A stretch of DNA of 64,000 nt from Paenibacillus soyae (GCF_024623455.1 NZ_JANIPJ010000009.1:124001-188000); one strand, 5' to 3'. Shown: positions 39,075 through 48,407, counted from the stretch's first letter. Made by a program: numbers and translations. The notes: generated by a model not told the origin, from the sequence alone.

Positions 39075-39695
39075 GTGGCGGCATTCGACTCGTTCCAAGC
39101 GTTTGAACTGGATGTTCTGAAGGAAGTAGGCAATATCGGGGCGGGAAACGCGGCAACCGCGCTTTCTAAGCTTCTGGACAAGCCGGTCGACATGGCGGTT
39201 CCGAAGGTTAGCCTTCTGCCGTTCGAAGAGGTCGCGGAACGCGTAGGCGGAGCGGAGCAGATTGTGCTTGCCGTATTTCTGCGCGTCGAGGGCGAAGCTC
39301 CCGGCAACATGTTTTTTATTATCGAAGAACCGGCGGCCAGACGCATGCTTAATCAGCTGGTGTCGCTGAATCATCAGGAGAGCGAAGGCTACTCCGAGAT
39401 GGAATTGTCGGCTTTGTGCGAGATCGGCAACATTTTGGCAGGCTCTTACTTATCGTCCCTGGCCGATTTCACGAAGCTTCCGATGGCGCCGTCCGTTCCT
39501 TCGATTGCCCTCGATATGGCGGGCGCGATCTTAAGCTACGGTTTGATGCAATATGGTGAGATGGGCGATTCCGCCATGTTAATCGAAACGACGTTTATCG
39601 AGGATCGACAAGCTTTGGAAGGCCATTTCTTCCTTATCCCTGATCCGGATTCATTCACGAAAATATTCAAGGCACTGGGAGTCGATCTGGGATGA
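39075..39695 (+). CDS. cheC: CheY-P phosphatase CheC
   Basis: CheC dephosphorylates CheY-P and sequesters CheD. The 206-residue protein has the two active-site helices of the family, each with ExxN: LKEVGNIGAGNAATALSKLL near residue 15 and ALCEIGNILAGSYLSSL near residue 115. It starts with GTG three bases after cheW and overlaps cheD by four bases. The FliY N-domain is a related CheC-like module. Confidence 0.96.
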   Translation: MAAFDSFQAFELDVLKEVGNIGAGNAATALSKLLDKPVDMAVPKVSLLPFEEVAERVGGAEQIVLAVFLRVEGEAPGNMFFIIEEPAARRMLNQLVSLNHQESEGYSEMELSALCEIGNILAGSYLSSLADFTKLPMAPSVPSIALDMAGAILSYGLMQYGEMGDSAMLIETTFIEDRQALEGHFFLIPDPDSFTKIFKALGVDLG

Positions 39696-40183
39696 AAGGG
39701 CAGCCATTAGTGAAGGTGGGCATGGCGGATCTCAATATTGCGGTAGAGGGAGCCGTCCTGAAGACAACCGGTTTAGGCTCATGCGTCGGACTTACTTTGT
39801 TCGATCCCAAAAGCAAAGTAGCCGGCATGGCCCACGTCATGTTGCCCTCCTCCAGTATTGCCCGCGAGTCGCAAATCAATGTCGCGAAATACGCCGATAC
39901 GGCCATCCCCGAGCTGCTGGAACGCATGAAAGCGGCGGGGGCGCGAGTGGAGCGGATGGAGGCGAAGATGGCCGGCGGCGCTCAAATGTTCGCGCTGGGC
40001 GGCTCCGACACGCTTCGGATTGGACCGCGCAACGTCGAGAGCTGCACGGAGATGCTGAGCCGCTACGGCATTCCGATCAAAGCCCAGGATACCGGAGGCA
40101 GCTACGGAAGAACGGTCGAATTTGACAGCGAAAAGGGCATTCTATTTATTAGAAGCGTGCAGTTTGGCGTAAAGGAGATTTAA
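39692..40183 (+). CDS. cheD: Chemoreceptor glutamine deamidase CheD
   Basis: CheD deamidates receptor Gln residues and is bound by CheC. The 163-residue protein has the papain-like catalytic pair in GLGSCVGLTLFDPKSK and GMAHVMLP (Cys and His), plus GGAQMFALGGSDTLRIG and YGRTVEFDSEKG. cheC-cheD coupling is normal. The next gene starts two bases after its stop. Confidence 0.96.
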   Translation: MKGQPLVKVGMADLNIAVEGAVLKTTGLGSCVGLTLFDPKSKVAGMAHVMLPSSSIARESQINVAKYADTAIPELLERMKAAGARVERMEAKMAGGAQMFALGGSDTLRIGPRNVESCTEMLSRYGIPIKAQDTGGSYGRTVEFDSEKGILFIRSVQFGVKEI

Positions 40184-40184
40184 G

Positions 40185-40628
40185 ATGCTGGGTACATGGC
40201 GATGGAATGTAGCTTTCGGCATATTGGGAGTGACGCTGACCGCGTTATTCTCATTCGGCAACAATCCTCCCGCCGTTGTTATGCTCAGAGGATTGTACGC
40301 ATTCGCGGCATTTTTCCTTTTGGCTTACGTCGCGCGGGTTATTCTTGCTCTCATTCTGCGGCCGCCGTCCATGGCGTTGCCTGGAGAGCCTCAGAATGAG
40401 CCGTCCGAGAAAGGACGACAGCTTGATGTCACGACGCCCGATGAGGGCGACGATTTGAATGATTTGCTAAAAGCGCAGCTGCAGGGAGGGAGCTCGGATG
40501 ACCATTCTACGAATCAAAGACAACAGGAAGCCGAGTTTCGACCATTGGCTCCTCCTCAATTCGTATCAAACACTAACAAACAACCAGAAGAATTGGCGAA
40601 AGCCATACGTCACCTGACAGGAGAGTGA
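40185..40628 (+). CDS. Uncharacterised membrane protein between cheD and sigD
   Basis: This 147-residue protein is not recognised. It has two hydrophobic segments (about 8-24 and 33-56; RGLYAFAAFFLLAYVARVIL), then a hydrophilic, Asp/Gln/Pro-rich tail of about 85 residues ending EELAKAIRHLTGE. The hydrophobic part resembles a small two-helix hairpin with both ends in the cytoplasm. It sits tightly between cheD (one base gap) and sigD (four bases), so it is expressed with the chemotaxis genes. B. subtilis has no gene here. Confidence 0.75.
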   Translation: MLGTWRWNVAFGILGVTLTALFSFGNNPPAVVMLRGLYAFAAFFLLAYVARVILALILRPPSMALPGEPQNEPSEKGRQLDVTTPDEGDDLNDLLKAQLQGGSSDDHSTNQRQQEAEFRPLAPPQFVSNTNKQPEELAKAIRHLTGE

Positions 40629-40632
40629 GTCG

Positions 40633-41418
40633 ATGACCGAGCTAAAGACGCCTCATTTGACAAACATCCAGATGTGGCAAGCGTGGAAAGAGCATGGAGA
40701 CGTTGACGCGAAGAAACAGTTGATTGAAAATTATTTGCCGCTTGTCGATTACGTAACAAACAGGATGGCGATCGGATTGCCTAAAAACGTCATTAAGGAC
40801 GATCTTGCCAGCAACGGCGTCATGGGTTTAATTGATGCCATCGAAAAATTCGATTATTTGCGCGGCCTGCAATTCGAAACTTACGCATCGTGGCGCATTC
40901 GCGGCGCCATTATCGATGGTCTTCGCCAAGGCGACTGGGTTCCACGTTCCGTGCGGGAGAAAGCGAAGCGGGTCGAGGACGCCTATCAGCACTTGGAGCA
41001 GAAATACATGCGTTCGGTATCGGACGCCGAAGTCAGCGATTATTTGCAAGTGTCGGAGAAGGAGTTCGTGACGATGCTCCAGGATATTTCCGTCGCGTCG
41101 ATATGCTCCCTCGAAGATCCGATCCGCGAGGAAGAGTCGGAAACCCGCATGTCTCTCCTGGTCGACGACAAAGCCAAAAATCCTGATCATAAGGTTCATG
41201 AATTTTATTTGAAGGACTCCCTTGCTCGAGGCATCGACAGGCTGACCGAGAAGGAAAGAACCGTCGTTTCCTTGTTTTATTATGAGGAGCTTTCGCTCAG
41301 CGAAATCGCGGAAGTCATGTCGTTATCTCCTTCGCGAATTTCGCAGCTACACTCCAAGGCTATTCTGCGATTGCGGGCGGCGCTCGCGAATCAGAAGGAC
41401 CAACTTATGCAGCATTAG
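40633..41418 (+). CDS. sigD: Flagellar sigma factor SigD (FliA family)
   Basis: SigD directs late flagellar, motility and autolysin genes. The 261-residue protein has sigma region 2 (QFETYASWRIRGAIIDGLRQ, DWVPRSVREKAKRVEDA) and region 4 (ELSLSEIAEVMSLSPSRISQ with LHSKAILRLR). It sits near the end of the operon, as in B. subtilis, where distance from the promoter limits its level. GGAG with GTGAGTCG precedes the ATG. Confidence 0.97.
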   Translation: MTELKTPHLTNIQMWQAWKEHGDVDAKKQLIENYLPLVDYVTNRMAIGLPKNVIKDDLASNGVMGLIDAIEKFDYLRGLQFETYASWRIRGAIIDGLRQGDWVPRSVREKAKRVEDAYQHLEQKYMRSVSDAEVSDYLQVSEKEFVTMLQDISVASICSLEDPIREEESETRMSLLVDDKAKNPDHKVHEFYLKDSLARGIDRLTEKERTVVSLFYYEELSLSEIAEVMSLSPSRISQLHSKAILRLRAALANQKDQLMQH

Positions 41419-41433
41419 AGAGGGGGGAGTAAG

Positions 41434-42840
41434 GTGGACATTCCACAGCTAGACTCTTACTTGCGTATCCAGACATCAGCCGACAAGCTGTCTGCCTTCC
41501 TTACGTTTAATCGAATGACGGACGAATTCTCTTGTTCCGTCTCCGAGCTTACGCAATTCATACGCAGCAAGGGCGTTGTCCACGGACTCCGAACCGATGT
41601 GCTGGAACAAATCTGCCACAACCCTGTAGCATTCTGCAAAGAACAAGTAAACATCGCTCAAGGCGACAATCCGCCTGCCGGAAAGGATGGATACGTTCGT
41701 TTCGTATTCGATATGGAAGACGAAGAACTTAAGCCGGCCGAAGGCCAGGATGGGAAAGTCGATTTGAAGGAAGTGACAAAGCTTAAGAACGTTAAGCGCG
41801 GCCAATTAATCGCAGAGCTGATCGAACCCCTTGCCGGGCCCTCTGGGATGACGGTTACGGGAGAGGAGATCGCGCCGAAATACGGCAAGCGAGCGCGCTT
41901 CAAAATAGGCAAAAACGTGGTGCTGAACGGAGAACAGACGGCCTTGTACGCGGCGATTGACGGACTGGTGACCATGACGGAGAAAGGAAAAACAAACGTG
42001 TTCCCCGTTTATGAGGTCAACGGCGACGTCGATTACAGCGTCGGCAACATCGATTTTGTCGGCACCGTCGTCATACGAGGCAACGTTCTGAACGGATTCC
42101 GAGTCCGGGCGTCCGGCGATATTCGCGTCGTGGGAGGCGTCGAAGGGGCGGAGCTGGAATCGGAAGGCTCCATCGAAATTACTAGCGGCATTATGGCCGG
42201 CAACAAGGGCTTCGTGAAGGCGGGGCGGAATGTCAAAAGCTCCTTCATTCAAGACGGCATCGTATACGCGGGCGAAGACGTGATCGTGTCGCAAAGCATC
42301 ATGCATTCCTCAGTCAAAGCGGGGAAGAACGTTGTTTGCTCCGGTGCCAAAGGGCTTATCGTCGGCGGCGTTATTCAAGCCGGAGAGCAGGTCGTCGTCA
42401 GAACGCTTGGCAATATGATGTCGACTGCAACCGTCGTTGAGGTAGGCGTAAATCCGCAGCTCCGAGAAGAGCTGCTACAGCTGCGTTCGACTATAAAGCA
42501 GTCATACGAAAGCAACGAGAAGACGGAAAAAGCGCTTGTCCTGTTGGATCAGCTCGCGGCCGCCGGACAGCTGTCGCCGGAGCGTCTCGAGCTTCGAGCC
42601 AAGTTAAACGCGACGAAGCGCCAGACGAACGCGGTCATCGATGAATCCAAAGCCAGGATGCTGGAAATCGAAAAAACGCTCGAAGACACCGACCGCTCCA
42701 AGGTGAATGTTAGCGGAACGGTGTTCGGAGGGGCCAAGGTTGTCATCGGCAGATACACCAAATTCGTCAAAGACAGCGCGCAGCGAATTTCCTTCCGTCT
42801 AGTGGATGGAGATATCGCGCTCACGCCTTACCATTCATAG
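41434..42840 (+). CDS. DUF342/FapA-family protein
   Basis: The 468-residue protein has the DUF342 (FapA) architecture: an N-terminal domain, then a central right-handed beta-helix with repeated short strands (VNGDVDYSVGNIDFVGTVVI, SIEITSGIMAGNKGFVKAGR). A C-terminal coiled coil follows at about 350-420 (LREELLQLRSTIKQSYESNE). Members are cytoplasmic and of uncertain role. It starts with GTG 16 bases after sigD, behind GGGGGGAG. Confidence 0.85.
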   Translation: MDIPQLDSYLRIQTSADKLSAFLTFNRMTDEFSCSVSELTQFIRSKGVVHGLRTDVLEQICHNPVAFCKEQVNIAQGDNPPAGKDGYVRFVFDMEDEELKPAEGQDGKVDLKEVTKLKNVKRGQLIAELIEPLAGPSGMTVTGEEIAPKYGKRARFKIGKNVVLNGEQTALYAAIDGLVTMTEKGKTNVFPVYEVNGDVDYSVGNIDFVGTVVIRGNVLNGFRVRASGDIRVVGGVEGAELESEGSIEITSGIMAGNKGFVKAGRNVKSSFIQDGIVYAGEDVIVSQSIMHSSVKAGKNVVCSGAKGLIVGGVIQAGEQVVVRTLGNMMSTATVVEVGVNPQLREELLQLRSTIKQSYESNEKTEKALVLLDQLAAAGQLSPERLELRAKLNATKRQTNAVIDESKARMLEIEKTLEDTDRSKVNVSGTVFGGAKVVIGRYTKFVKDSAQRISFRLVDGDIALTPYHS

Positions 42841-42869
42841 CCGAGCCCAAAGCGAAGGAGAGTGGCAGC

Positions 42870-43196
42870 GTGACGTTTAAGCCTTTGGATCTGCAGATCT
42901 CCGTTCCAAGGACGCAGGAATACGGCGGCATGCATCAGCAGGCGCTGCAACGTCCGATCGCGGAACAAACGATGCTCGCCAGCCAGTCTGCCAAGCAGAC
43001 GGAGGAGCTTCGCCGTCAAAATACGGGGATCGAAAAATCTTCAAATCTTGACGTGAAAACGGATCAAGATAGCGCAGATGGAAAAGCTTATAAGAAGCGG
43101 AAGAAAAAACGGGATGCTTCGAATCAAGGCGAAGAAAGCAGCTTGGAGCCCCCGGCTCATCCGTTCAAAGGTCATCATTTTGATATTAAATTTTAA
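42870..43196 (+). CDS. Short uncharacterised basic protein
   Basis: This 108-residue protein is not recognised. It has a Gln-rich middle (MHQQALQRPIAEQTMLASQS), a strongly basic run KKRKKKR near residues 75-81, and a C-terminus HPFKGHHFDIKF. No membrane segment or signal is visible. It starts with GTG after GCGAAGGAGAG and lies between the DUF342 gene and the SwrB-like gene. Tight spacing supports it as a real member of the operon. The basic run could bind nucleic acid or an acidic partner, but nothing shows this. Confidence 0.7.
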   Translation: MTFKPLDLQISVPRTQEYGGMHQQALQRPIAEQTMLASQSAKQTEELRRQNTGIEKSSNLDVKTDQDSADGKAYKKRKKKRDASNQGEESSLEPPAHPFKGHHFDIKF

Positions 43197-43248
43197 TCCC
43201 AATCGAAAGATCAATACCTGATTACAGTTTAAAGGCGGGATGGAACCG

Positions 43249-43884
43249 ATGGATCCGTGGCAAACGGTTGTACTTGTCGGAGCGGTTGTCATCATGGTTG
43301 CCTTCTTCATGCCGAAGAAGAAACCGGAAGCGGATCAATCCACGCAATCGGTGCGCAACATGGAAACGGCTCTCGATCAATTCATGGAAAACATGGAGAA
43401 AGACAATGATCAGATTATGAAGCTGGTCGCGGAAGCCCAGAAAACCTCTAAGCAGGAGGCCGAAAAAAAAGATGAGCGGATTGCTTCGCTAGAGCAGCGG
43501 TGCGGACAGCTTGAGAAGCTGCTTCAGGATTCCGTCGTTGGACCCGCGTTAGCTGCGGCCCAGCCTCAGCCTCGGCGCGTACTATCGCAAGCCGCCCAAT
43601 TGGAAGCGTCGTCAGTCGGATACGGCGAGCTTGGCGGTCAGGGACAACCGGCTGCAAGCCAGGCAGTCCCGGAGGAAGATGCATGGTCGGCCGGGCAATC
43701 TCCTGAAGCCGAGAAGGAGTCGGCGGCCAAGTCGAACTCGATACACGCGAGATATGCCGAATTGTTCCAGCTGCACGGCGAAGGCAAGTCGGTAGAGGCG
43801 ATCGCCAAGAAGCTGGGAATGAACAAAGGCGAGGTTCAGCTTATCATTGGACTCTCCAAGCAGGAGGAAGCCGCCCATGTCTAA
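43249..43884 (+). CDS. swrB: SwrB-like (YlxL) membrane-anchored protein
   Basis: From ATG 43249 this protein is 211 residues. It has an N-terminal membrane anchor (VVLVGAVVIMVAFFM), a coiled coil at about 40-100, a Gln/Ala/Pro-rich linker, and a C-terminal helix-turn-helix-like segment (SVEAIAKKLGMNKGEVQLII). This matches the DUF6115/SwrB plan. In B. subtilis SwrB follows sigD and promotes flagellar gate assembly and swarming. Sequence similarity is modest, so the name rests partly on position. ATG 43240 lies within AAAGGCGGG, so it was rejected. Confidence 0.75.
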   Translation: MDPWQTVVLVGAVVIMVAFFMPKKKPEADQSTQSVRNMETALDQFMENMEKDNDQIMKLVAEAQKTSKQEAEKKDERIASLEQRCGQLEKLLQDSVVGPALAAAQPQPRRVLSQAAQLEASSVGYGELGGQGQPAASQAVPEEDAWSAGQSPEAEKESAAKSNSIHARYAELFQLHGEGKSVEAIAKKLGMNKGEVQLIIGLSKQEEAAHV

Positions 43885-44434
43885 CCGAAGAACGTTTCTT
43901 CTCGGGCTTGGCTCCGGCATTATAATCGGGGCGCTGTTGCTGCAGCTTTTTATTATGGGGGAAACAAGCCAGGACCGGCTGAACGAAATCAGCGAGGAGC
44001 TGCAGAACGAGCCTCTCGAGACCGGGATTGCTACTGATCCTCCAGATCAGACGGCAACGGACGTCCCGCAAGAAGAGGCGCCGGGGAATACCCCTGAGCA
44101 AACGCCCGTACCTGCGACGACAGCGCCCGAAGCAGCGTCGCCGTCTGCCGGAGCTGCTGTGACCGCTTCGGCCGTATCGTCGGCTAACGGTAATTTGCGA
44201 CTTATACATATCGTGCACGGCACAACGCTAGAACAAGCTGCGGCGAAGTTTTCGGAGAGCGGGATAATAGAAGATGCAGGCGCATTCATTGCCGAAATGC
44301 AAAAACAAAATCTGTTGGTTCGGGCCGGTTATTATGTTCTCGCCAAAGACTCGGGTATTGAAGCGGCCATAAAAGCCGTCACCAGCAAGCCCTATAGTCA
44401 AGGTGAGGCTGAGCAGATCATCGCCAATCAGTAA
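43877..44434 (+). CDS. Membrane-anchored protein with MltG-like LysM segment
   Basis: From ATG 43877 this protein is 185 residues: a short basic start, a membrane segment near residues 7-27 (LLGLGSGIIIGALLLQLFIM), a Pro/Ala/Thr/Glu-rich spacer, and a C-terminal segment (HGTTLEQAAAKFSESGIIED; LLVRAGYYVL). That segment resembles the LysM-like part of MltG/YceG transglycosylases. The MltG catalytic domain is missing. AGGAGG is nine bases upstream. It overlaps the SwrB-like gene by eight bases and is the last gene before rpsB. Confidence 0.7.
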   Translation: MSNRRTFLLGLGSGIIIGALLLQLFIMGETSQDRLNEISEELQNEPLETGIATDPPDQTATDVPQEEAPGNTPEQTPVPATTAPEAASPSAGAAVTASAVSSANGNLRLIHIVHGTTLEQAAAKFSESGIIEDAGAFIAEMQKQNLLVRAGYYVLAKDSGIEAAIKAVTSKPYSQGEAEQIIANQ

Positions 44435-44480
44435 TAACATTCGAATATCGACAAAATGTGATCTGATATTCAATGAGTCC

Positions 44481-44509
44481 TTGCACCGCATGCCCAACTG
44501 TGATATATT
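44481..44509 (+). promoter_or_regulatory. SigA promoter for rpsB-tsf
   Basis: TTGCAC (44481-44486) and TATATT (44504-44509) are separated by 17 bases. The -35 matches at five of six positions by the TTGAC/A pattern (TTGxCA-like) and the -10 at five of six. It sits about 125 bases before rpsB, leaving a structured leader. Confidence 0.65.
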
Positions 44510-44541
44510 AAATGACGGTGTTAAAAACACACGGTAATCAA

Positions 44542-44583
44542 TTCCGTTAACGGTGCTTTCGCCCGGCGAAAGTTTTAACGGAA
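44542..44583 (+). promoter_or_regulatory. rpsB leader hairpin, possible S2 autoregulatory element
   Basis: The leader pairs TTCCGTTAA with TTAACGGAA (9 bases) and, inside, CTTTCGCC with GGCGAAAG (8 bases). The segment CCGTTAACGG (44544-44553) is a self-palindrome, so a competing fold exists. No T run follows. Leader regulation by S2 is known in gammaproteobacteria; I know of no established Firmicute counterpart, so the function is inference. Confidence 0.5.
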
Positions 44584-44634
44584 GATGCGATTAGCGGAGG
44601 GACACACAAAAACCATTACAGGAGGTGTTGAAGA

Positions 44635-45333
44635 ATGGCGGTTATTTCCATGAAACAGCTTCTCGAAGCTGGGGTACACTTCGGTCATCAGACTCGTCGT
44701 TGGAACCCGAAGATGGATCGTTATATCTTCACAGAAAGAAACGGAATTTACATTATCGACTTGCAAAAAACGGTTAAGAAAGTTGACGAAGCGTACAACT
44801 TTGTTAAATCGATCGCTGCAGAGGGCGGCACTATGCTGTTCGTCGGCACGAAGAAGCAAGCTCAAGATTCGGTGAAGGAAGAAGCCGAGCGTTGCGGCAA
44901 CTTCTACATCAACCAGCGCTGGCTGGGCGGCACGCTGACGAACTTCCAAACGATTCAGAAGTGTATCGACCGTCTGAAGCAACTGGAGAAATGGGAAGAG
45001 GACGGCACTTTCGAAGTTCTTCCTAAGAAAGAAGTTATCATTCTCCGCAAGGAGAAGGAACGCCTCGAGAAATTCTTGGGCGGCATCAAAGGCATGAAAG
45101 GCCTGCCTAGCGCGTTGTTCGTAATCGATCCTCGCAAAGAGCGTATCGCGGTTGCGGAAGCTCGCAAGCTCGGTATCCCAATCGTAGGTATCGTTGACAC
45201 GAACTGCGATCCGGACGAAATCGACTACGTTATCCCTGGTAACGACGACGCGATCCGCGCTGTTAAGCTTCTTACAGCTAAGATGGCTGACGCTATCGTG
45301 GAAGCGAACCAAGGCGAACAAACAACAGCTTAA
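44635..45333 (+). CDS. rpsB: Ribosomal protein S2
   Basis: S2 is a late-binding small-subunit protein. The 232-residue protein has the family motifs [53 protein letters not shown] and the C-terminal [28 protein letters not shown] precedes the ATG. It is followed by tsf after a terminator-like hairpin. Confidence 0.98.
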   Translation: MAVISMKQLLEAGVHFGHQTRRWNPKMDRYIFTERNGIYIIDLQKTVKKVDEAYNFVKSIAAEGGTMLFVGTKKQAQDSVKEEAERCGNFYINQRWLGGTLTNFQTIQKCIDRLKQLEKWEEDGTFEVLPKKEVIILRKEKERLEKFLGGIKGMKGLPSALFVIDPRKERIAVAEARKLGIPIVGIVDTNCDPDEIDYVIPGNDDAIRAVKLLTAKMADAIVEANQGEQTTA

Positions 45334-45366
45334 GCCTAACGGCTATGGCGTTACCATGCAAACAAC

Positions 45367-45409
45367 AAAGGGTGGTCAGAAGGTGCAAACCTCTCACTGC
45401 CCTTTTTTT
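45367..45409 (+). terminator. Terminator-like hairpin between rpsB and tsf
   Basis: AAAGGGTGGT pairs with ACTGCCCTTT (two GU pairs), with AGA/TCT and GGT/ACC inside, followed by a run of T (TTTTTTTG). It lies about 35 bases after rpsB and 38 before tsf. It probably reduces but does not abolish read-through, lowering tsf relative to rpsB. Confidence 0.75.
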
Positions 45410-45447
45410 GAACAAAAATCGGATGTAAACTTTTAGGAGGGTTTCAC

Positions 45448-46098
45448 ATGGCAGTAAGCGCAAGCGCGGTAAAAGAACTACGTGAGAGAACGGGAGCAGG
45501 CATGCTCGATTGCAAAAAAGCGCTGGACGAAACGGGCGGCGACGTTGAAAAAGCGATCGCGCTGCTTCGCGAGAAGGGCCTTGCGGCTGCAGCTAACAAA
45601 GCTGGCCGTATCGCTACGGAAGGCGTAGTTGAATCCTACATACATGCTGGAGGCCGTATCGGCGTTCTGGTTGAAGTCAACTGCGAAACGGACTTCGTTG
45701 CGAAGACGGATCAATTCCGTGAGTTCGCTAGAGACATCGCGATGCAAATCGCGGCGGCTAATCCGAAGTTCGTGCGTCGTGAAGAAGTTCCTGCCGACGA
45801 GATCGAGAAGGAAAAAGAAATCCTGAAAAACCAGGCTCTTAACGAAGGCAAGCCGGAAAAAATCGTCGAGAAAATGGTTGAAGGCCGCATCTCGAAATAT
45901 TATGAAGAGTATTGCTTGCTTGAGCAATCCTTCATCAAAGATCCAGACAAAACAATCTCCGAGCTGCTGAACGAAAAAATTAGCAAAATCGGCGAAAATA
46001 TTTCGATCCGTCGCTTCGTTCGTTACGAGCTGGGCGAAGGCCTTGAGAAGAAAGTCGATAACTTCGTTGAAGAAGTTATGGCTCAAGCGAAACTGTAA
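45448..46098 (+). CDS. tsf: Translation elongation factor Ts (short form)
   Basis: EF-Ts recycles EF-Tu-GDP. The 216-residue protein has the UBA-like N-domain ([20 protein letters not shown]), the contact motif [10 protein letters not shown], and a C-terminal [20 protein letters not shown]. subtilis EF-Ts is about 293 residues, so this form lacks roughly one core subdomain, as in the short Thermus type. AGGAGG precedes the ATG. Confidence 0.97.
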   Translation: MAVSASAVKELRERTGAGMLDCKKALDETGGDVEKAIALLREKGLAAAANKAGRIATEGVVESYIHAGGRIGVLVEVNCETDFVAKTDQFREFARDIAMQIAAANPKFVRREEVPADEIEKEKEILKNQALNEGKPEKIVEKMVEGRISKYYEEYCLLEQSFIKDPDKTISELLNEKISKIGENISIRRFVRYELGEGLEKKVDNFVEEVMAQAKL

Positions 46099-46110
46099 TC
46101 CGAACGCACA

Positions 46111-46147
46111 GGCGGGGCGGGGCGTCCGCCCCGCCTTGCTTTTGTCT
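46111..46147 (+). terminator. Rho-independent terminator after tsf
   Basis: GGCGGGGCGG pairs perfectly with CCGCCCCGCC around a GGCGT loop, followed by TTGCTTTTGTC. The stem is strong but the T run is interrupted. It separates rpsB-tsf from pyrH. Confidence 0.8.
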
Positions 46148-46180
46148 AAAGAGATTGGTCTCATCGCACGGCTGTATTAA

Positions 46181-46953
<773 letters not shown>

Positions 46954-46954
<1 letters not shown>

Positions 46955-47508
46955 TGCCGCAATCAATCAAAAAAAACGCGGAAGAACGGATGGAGAAAGC
47001 GATTGGCGCTTTGAGACGCGACCTGTCGACGCTTCGCGCCGGCAAAGCAAGCCCTGCATTGCTGGATCGCGTACAAGTTGAGTATTACGGCGCGATGACG
47101 CCGCTAAATCAGCTTGCAAACATTAATACGCCGGATTCGCGTACGCTTATGATTCAGCCTTGGGACAAATCGTCCGTTGCCGCCATCGAGAAAGCGATTC
47201 TGAAATCGGATCTAGGCTTGACGCCTTCGAATGACGGGTCTGCGATTCGCATCTCGGTTCCCCCTCTGACAGAAGAGCGCCGCGCGGAGCTCGTAAAAAC
47301 ATCCAAAAAATTCGGTGAAGACGCGAAGGTCGCGATTCGTAATATTCGACGCGACGCGAACGACGACGTGAAGAAGCTTGAGAAAACGGATATTTCCGAG
47401 GATGAGTCCCGCCGCCATCAAGAAGATATCCAGAAGACGACAGACAAGTATATTGCCGAAGTGGATAAAGTGCTATCCGCCAAAGAAAAAGAGATTATGG
47501 AAGTGTAA
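46954..47508 (+). CDS. frr: Ribosome recycling factor
   Basis: RRF, with EF-G, splits post-termination ribosomes. The 184-residue protein has the standard three-helix-bundle sequence: [40 protein letters not shown] and a C-terminal [19 protein letters not shown]. It is coupled to pyrH as TAATG, the usual pairing. Confidence 0.97.
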
Positions 47509-47565
47509 AACGACTGCAGAGCCCCTCCGCTAGGTGGGGTTACGTTTTTACCATAACTCGATGAA

Positions 47566-47592
47566 TTGGATTGCTTGCACCTACATTATAAT
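47566..47592 (+). promoter_or_regulatory. Possible promoter for uppS
   Basis: TATAAT (47587-47592) is a perfect -10. TTGGAT (47566-47571) lies 15 bases before it, shorter than ideal. The interval from frr (47509-47616) also has a weak imperfect hairpin CCCCTCC/GGTGGGG with TTTTT (about 47522-47549), so frr transcription may end here. Confidence 0.4.
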
Positions 47593-47616
47593 GGCCTTCG
47601 GTTGGGAGGAAGCTAG

Positions 47617-48381
47617 ATGATCAAGCGACTATGGGCCAAACTGGGCCTTTCATCCTCACCGACTGCCGAATCGCTCTCTTCCGAAAATATCCCTGTCCAT
47701 GTCGCCATCATTATGGATGGGAATGGGCGATGGGCGAAGAAGCGCGGCTTGCCGCGGATGGCAGGCCATCATTCCGGGATGAAGACGGTGAAGCGAATAA
47801 CCATTGCCGCAGATCGGCTTGGCGTCAAATATTTGACTTTATACGCTTTTTCCACGGAGAATTGGAAAAGGCCGAAGGCGGAAGTGGATTTCCTCATGAA
47901 GCTTCCGCAGCAATTTCTGGATATCGAGCTGGATGAGCTCGTCTCCAACAACGTGCAAGTTCGAATGATGGGCTCTCGCGACAACCTGCCGCCGCATACC
48001 ATCAACGCTTTGGAAGAGGCGATAAGCAAGACCGCGAATAATACCGGGCTTGTCCTGAACTTTGCGCTCAATTATGGCAGTCGCATGGAAATGCTGGATG
48101 CGATTCGGGACTTAGCCAAGGATGTGAAGGACGGAAAGCTCGCGCCGGGCGATATCGACGAAGAGGCCATGTCCGAGAGGTTATTGTCCAGCGGCTTGCC
48201 GGATCCGGATCTGCTCATCCGTACGAGCGGGGAGCTGCGTCTCAGCAATTTCATGTTATGGCAGCTGGCGTACAGCGAATTATGGTTTACGGACGTATAT
48301 TGGCCTGAATTTACGGAAAAGCATTTTTATGAGGCCATCGGTCAATATCAGCGAAGAGCCCGGCGGTACGGCGGATTATAG
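47617..48381 (+). CDS. uppS: Undecaprenyl diphosphate synthase (isoprenyl transferase)
   Basis: UppS makes the C55 carrier lipid for cell-wall synthesis from farnesyl and isopentenyl diphosphate. The 254-residue protein has the cis-prenyltransferase motifs VAIIMDGNGRWAKKRGLPRM, LTLYAFSTENWKRP and DLLIRTSGELRLSNFMLWQL. GGGAGGAAG precedes the ATG. It starts a lipid-related group with cdsA, dxr and rseP. Confidence 0.97.
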   Translation: MIKRLWAKLGLSSSPTAESLSSENIPVHVAIIMDGNGRWAKKRGLPRMAGHHSGMKTVKRITIAADRLGVKYLTLYAFSTENWKRPKAEVDFLMKLPQQFLDIELDELVSNNVQVRMMGSRDNLPPHTINALEEAISKTANNTGLVLNFALNYGSRMEMLDAIRDLAKDVKDGKLAPGDIDEEAMSERLLSSGLPDPDLLIRTSGELRLSNFMLWQLAYSELWFTDVYWPEFTEKHFYEAIGQYQRRARRYGGL

Positions 48382-48407
48382 CTTCATCTGACGGAGTGTG
48401 ACTACAT

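Noticed and set aside
44443..44471. GAATATC/GATATTC inverted repeat after the fla/che operon as a terminator
   Set aside because: The loop is 15 bases, the stem is AT-rich and no T tract follows; it could be a protein site, but nothing supports this.
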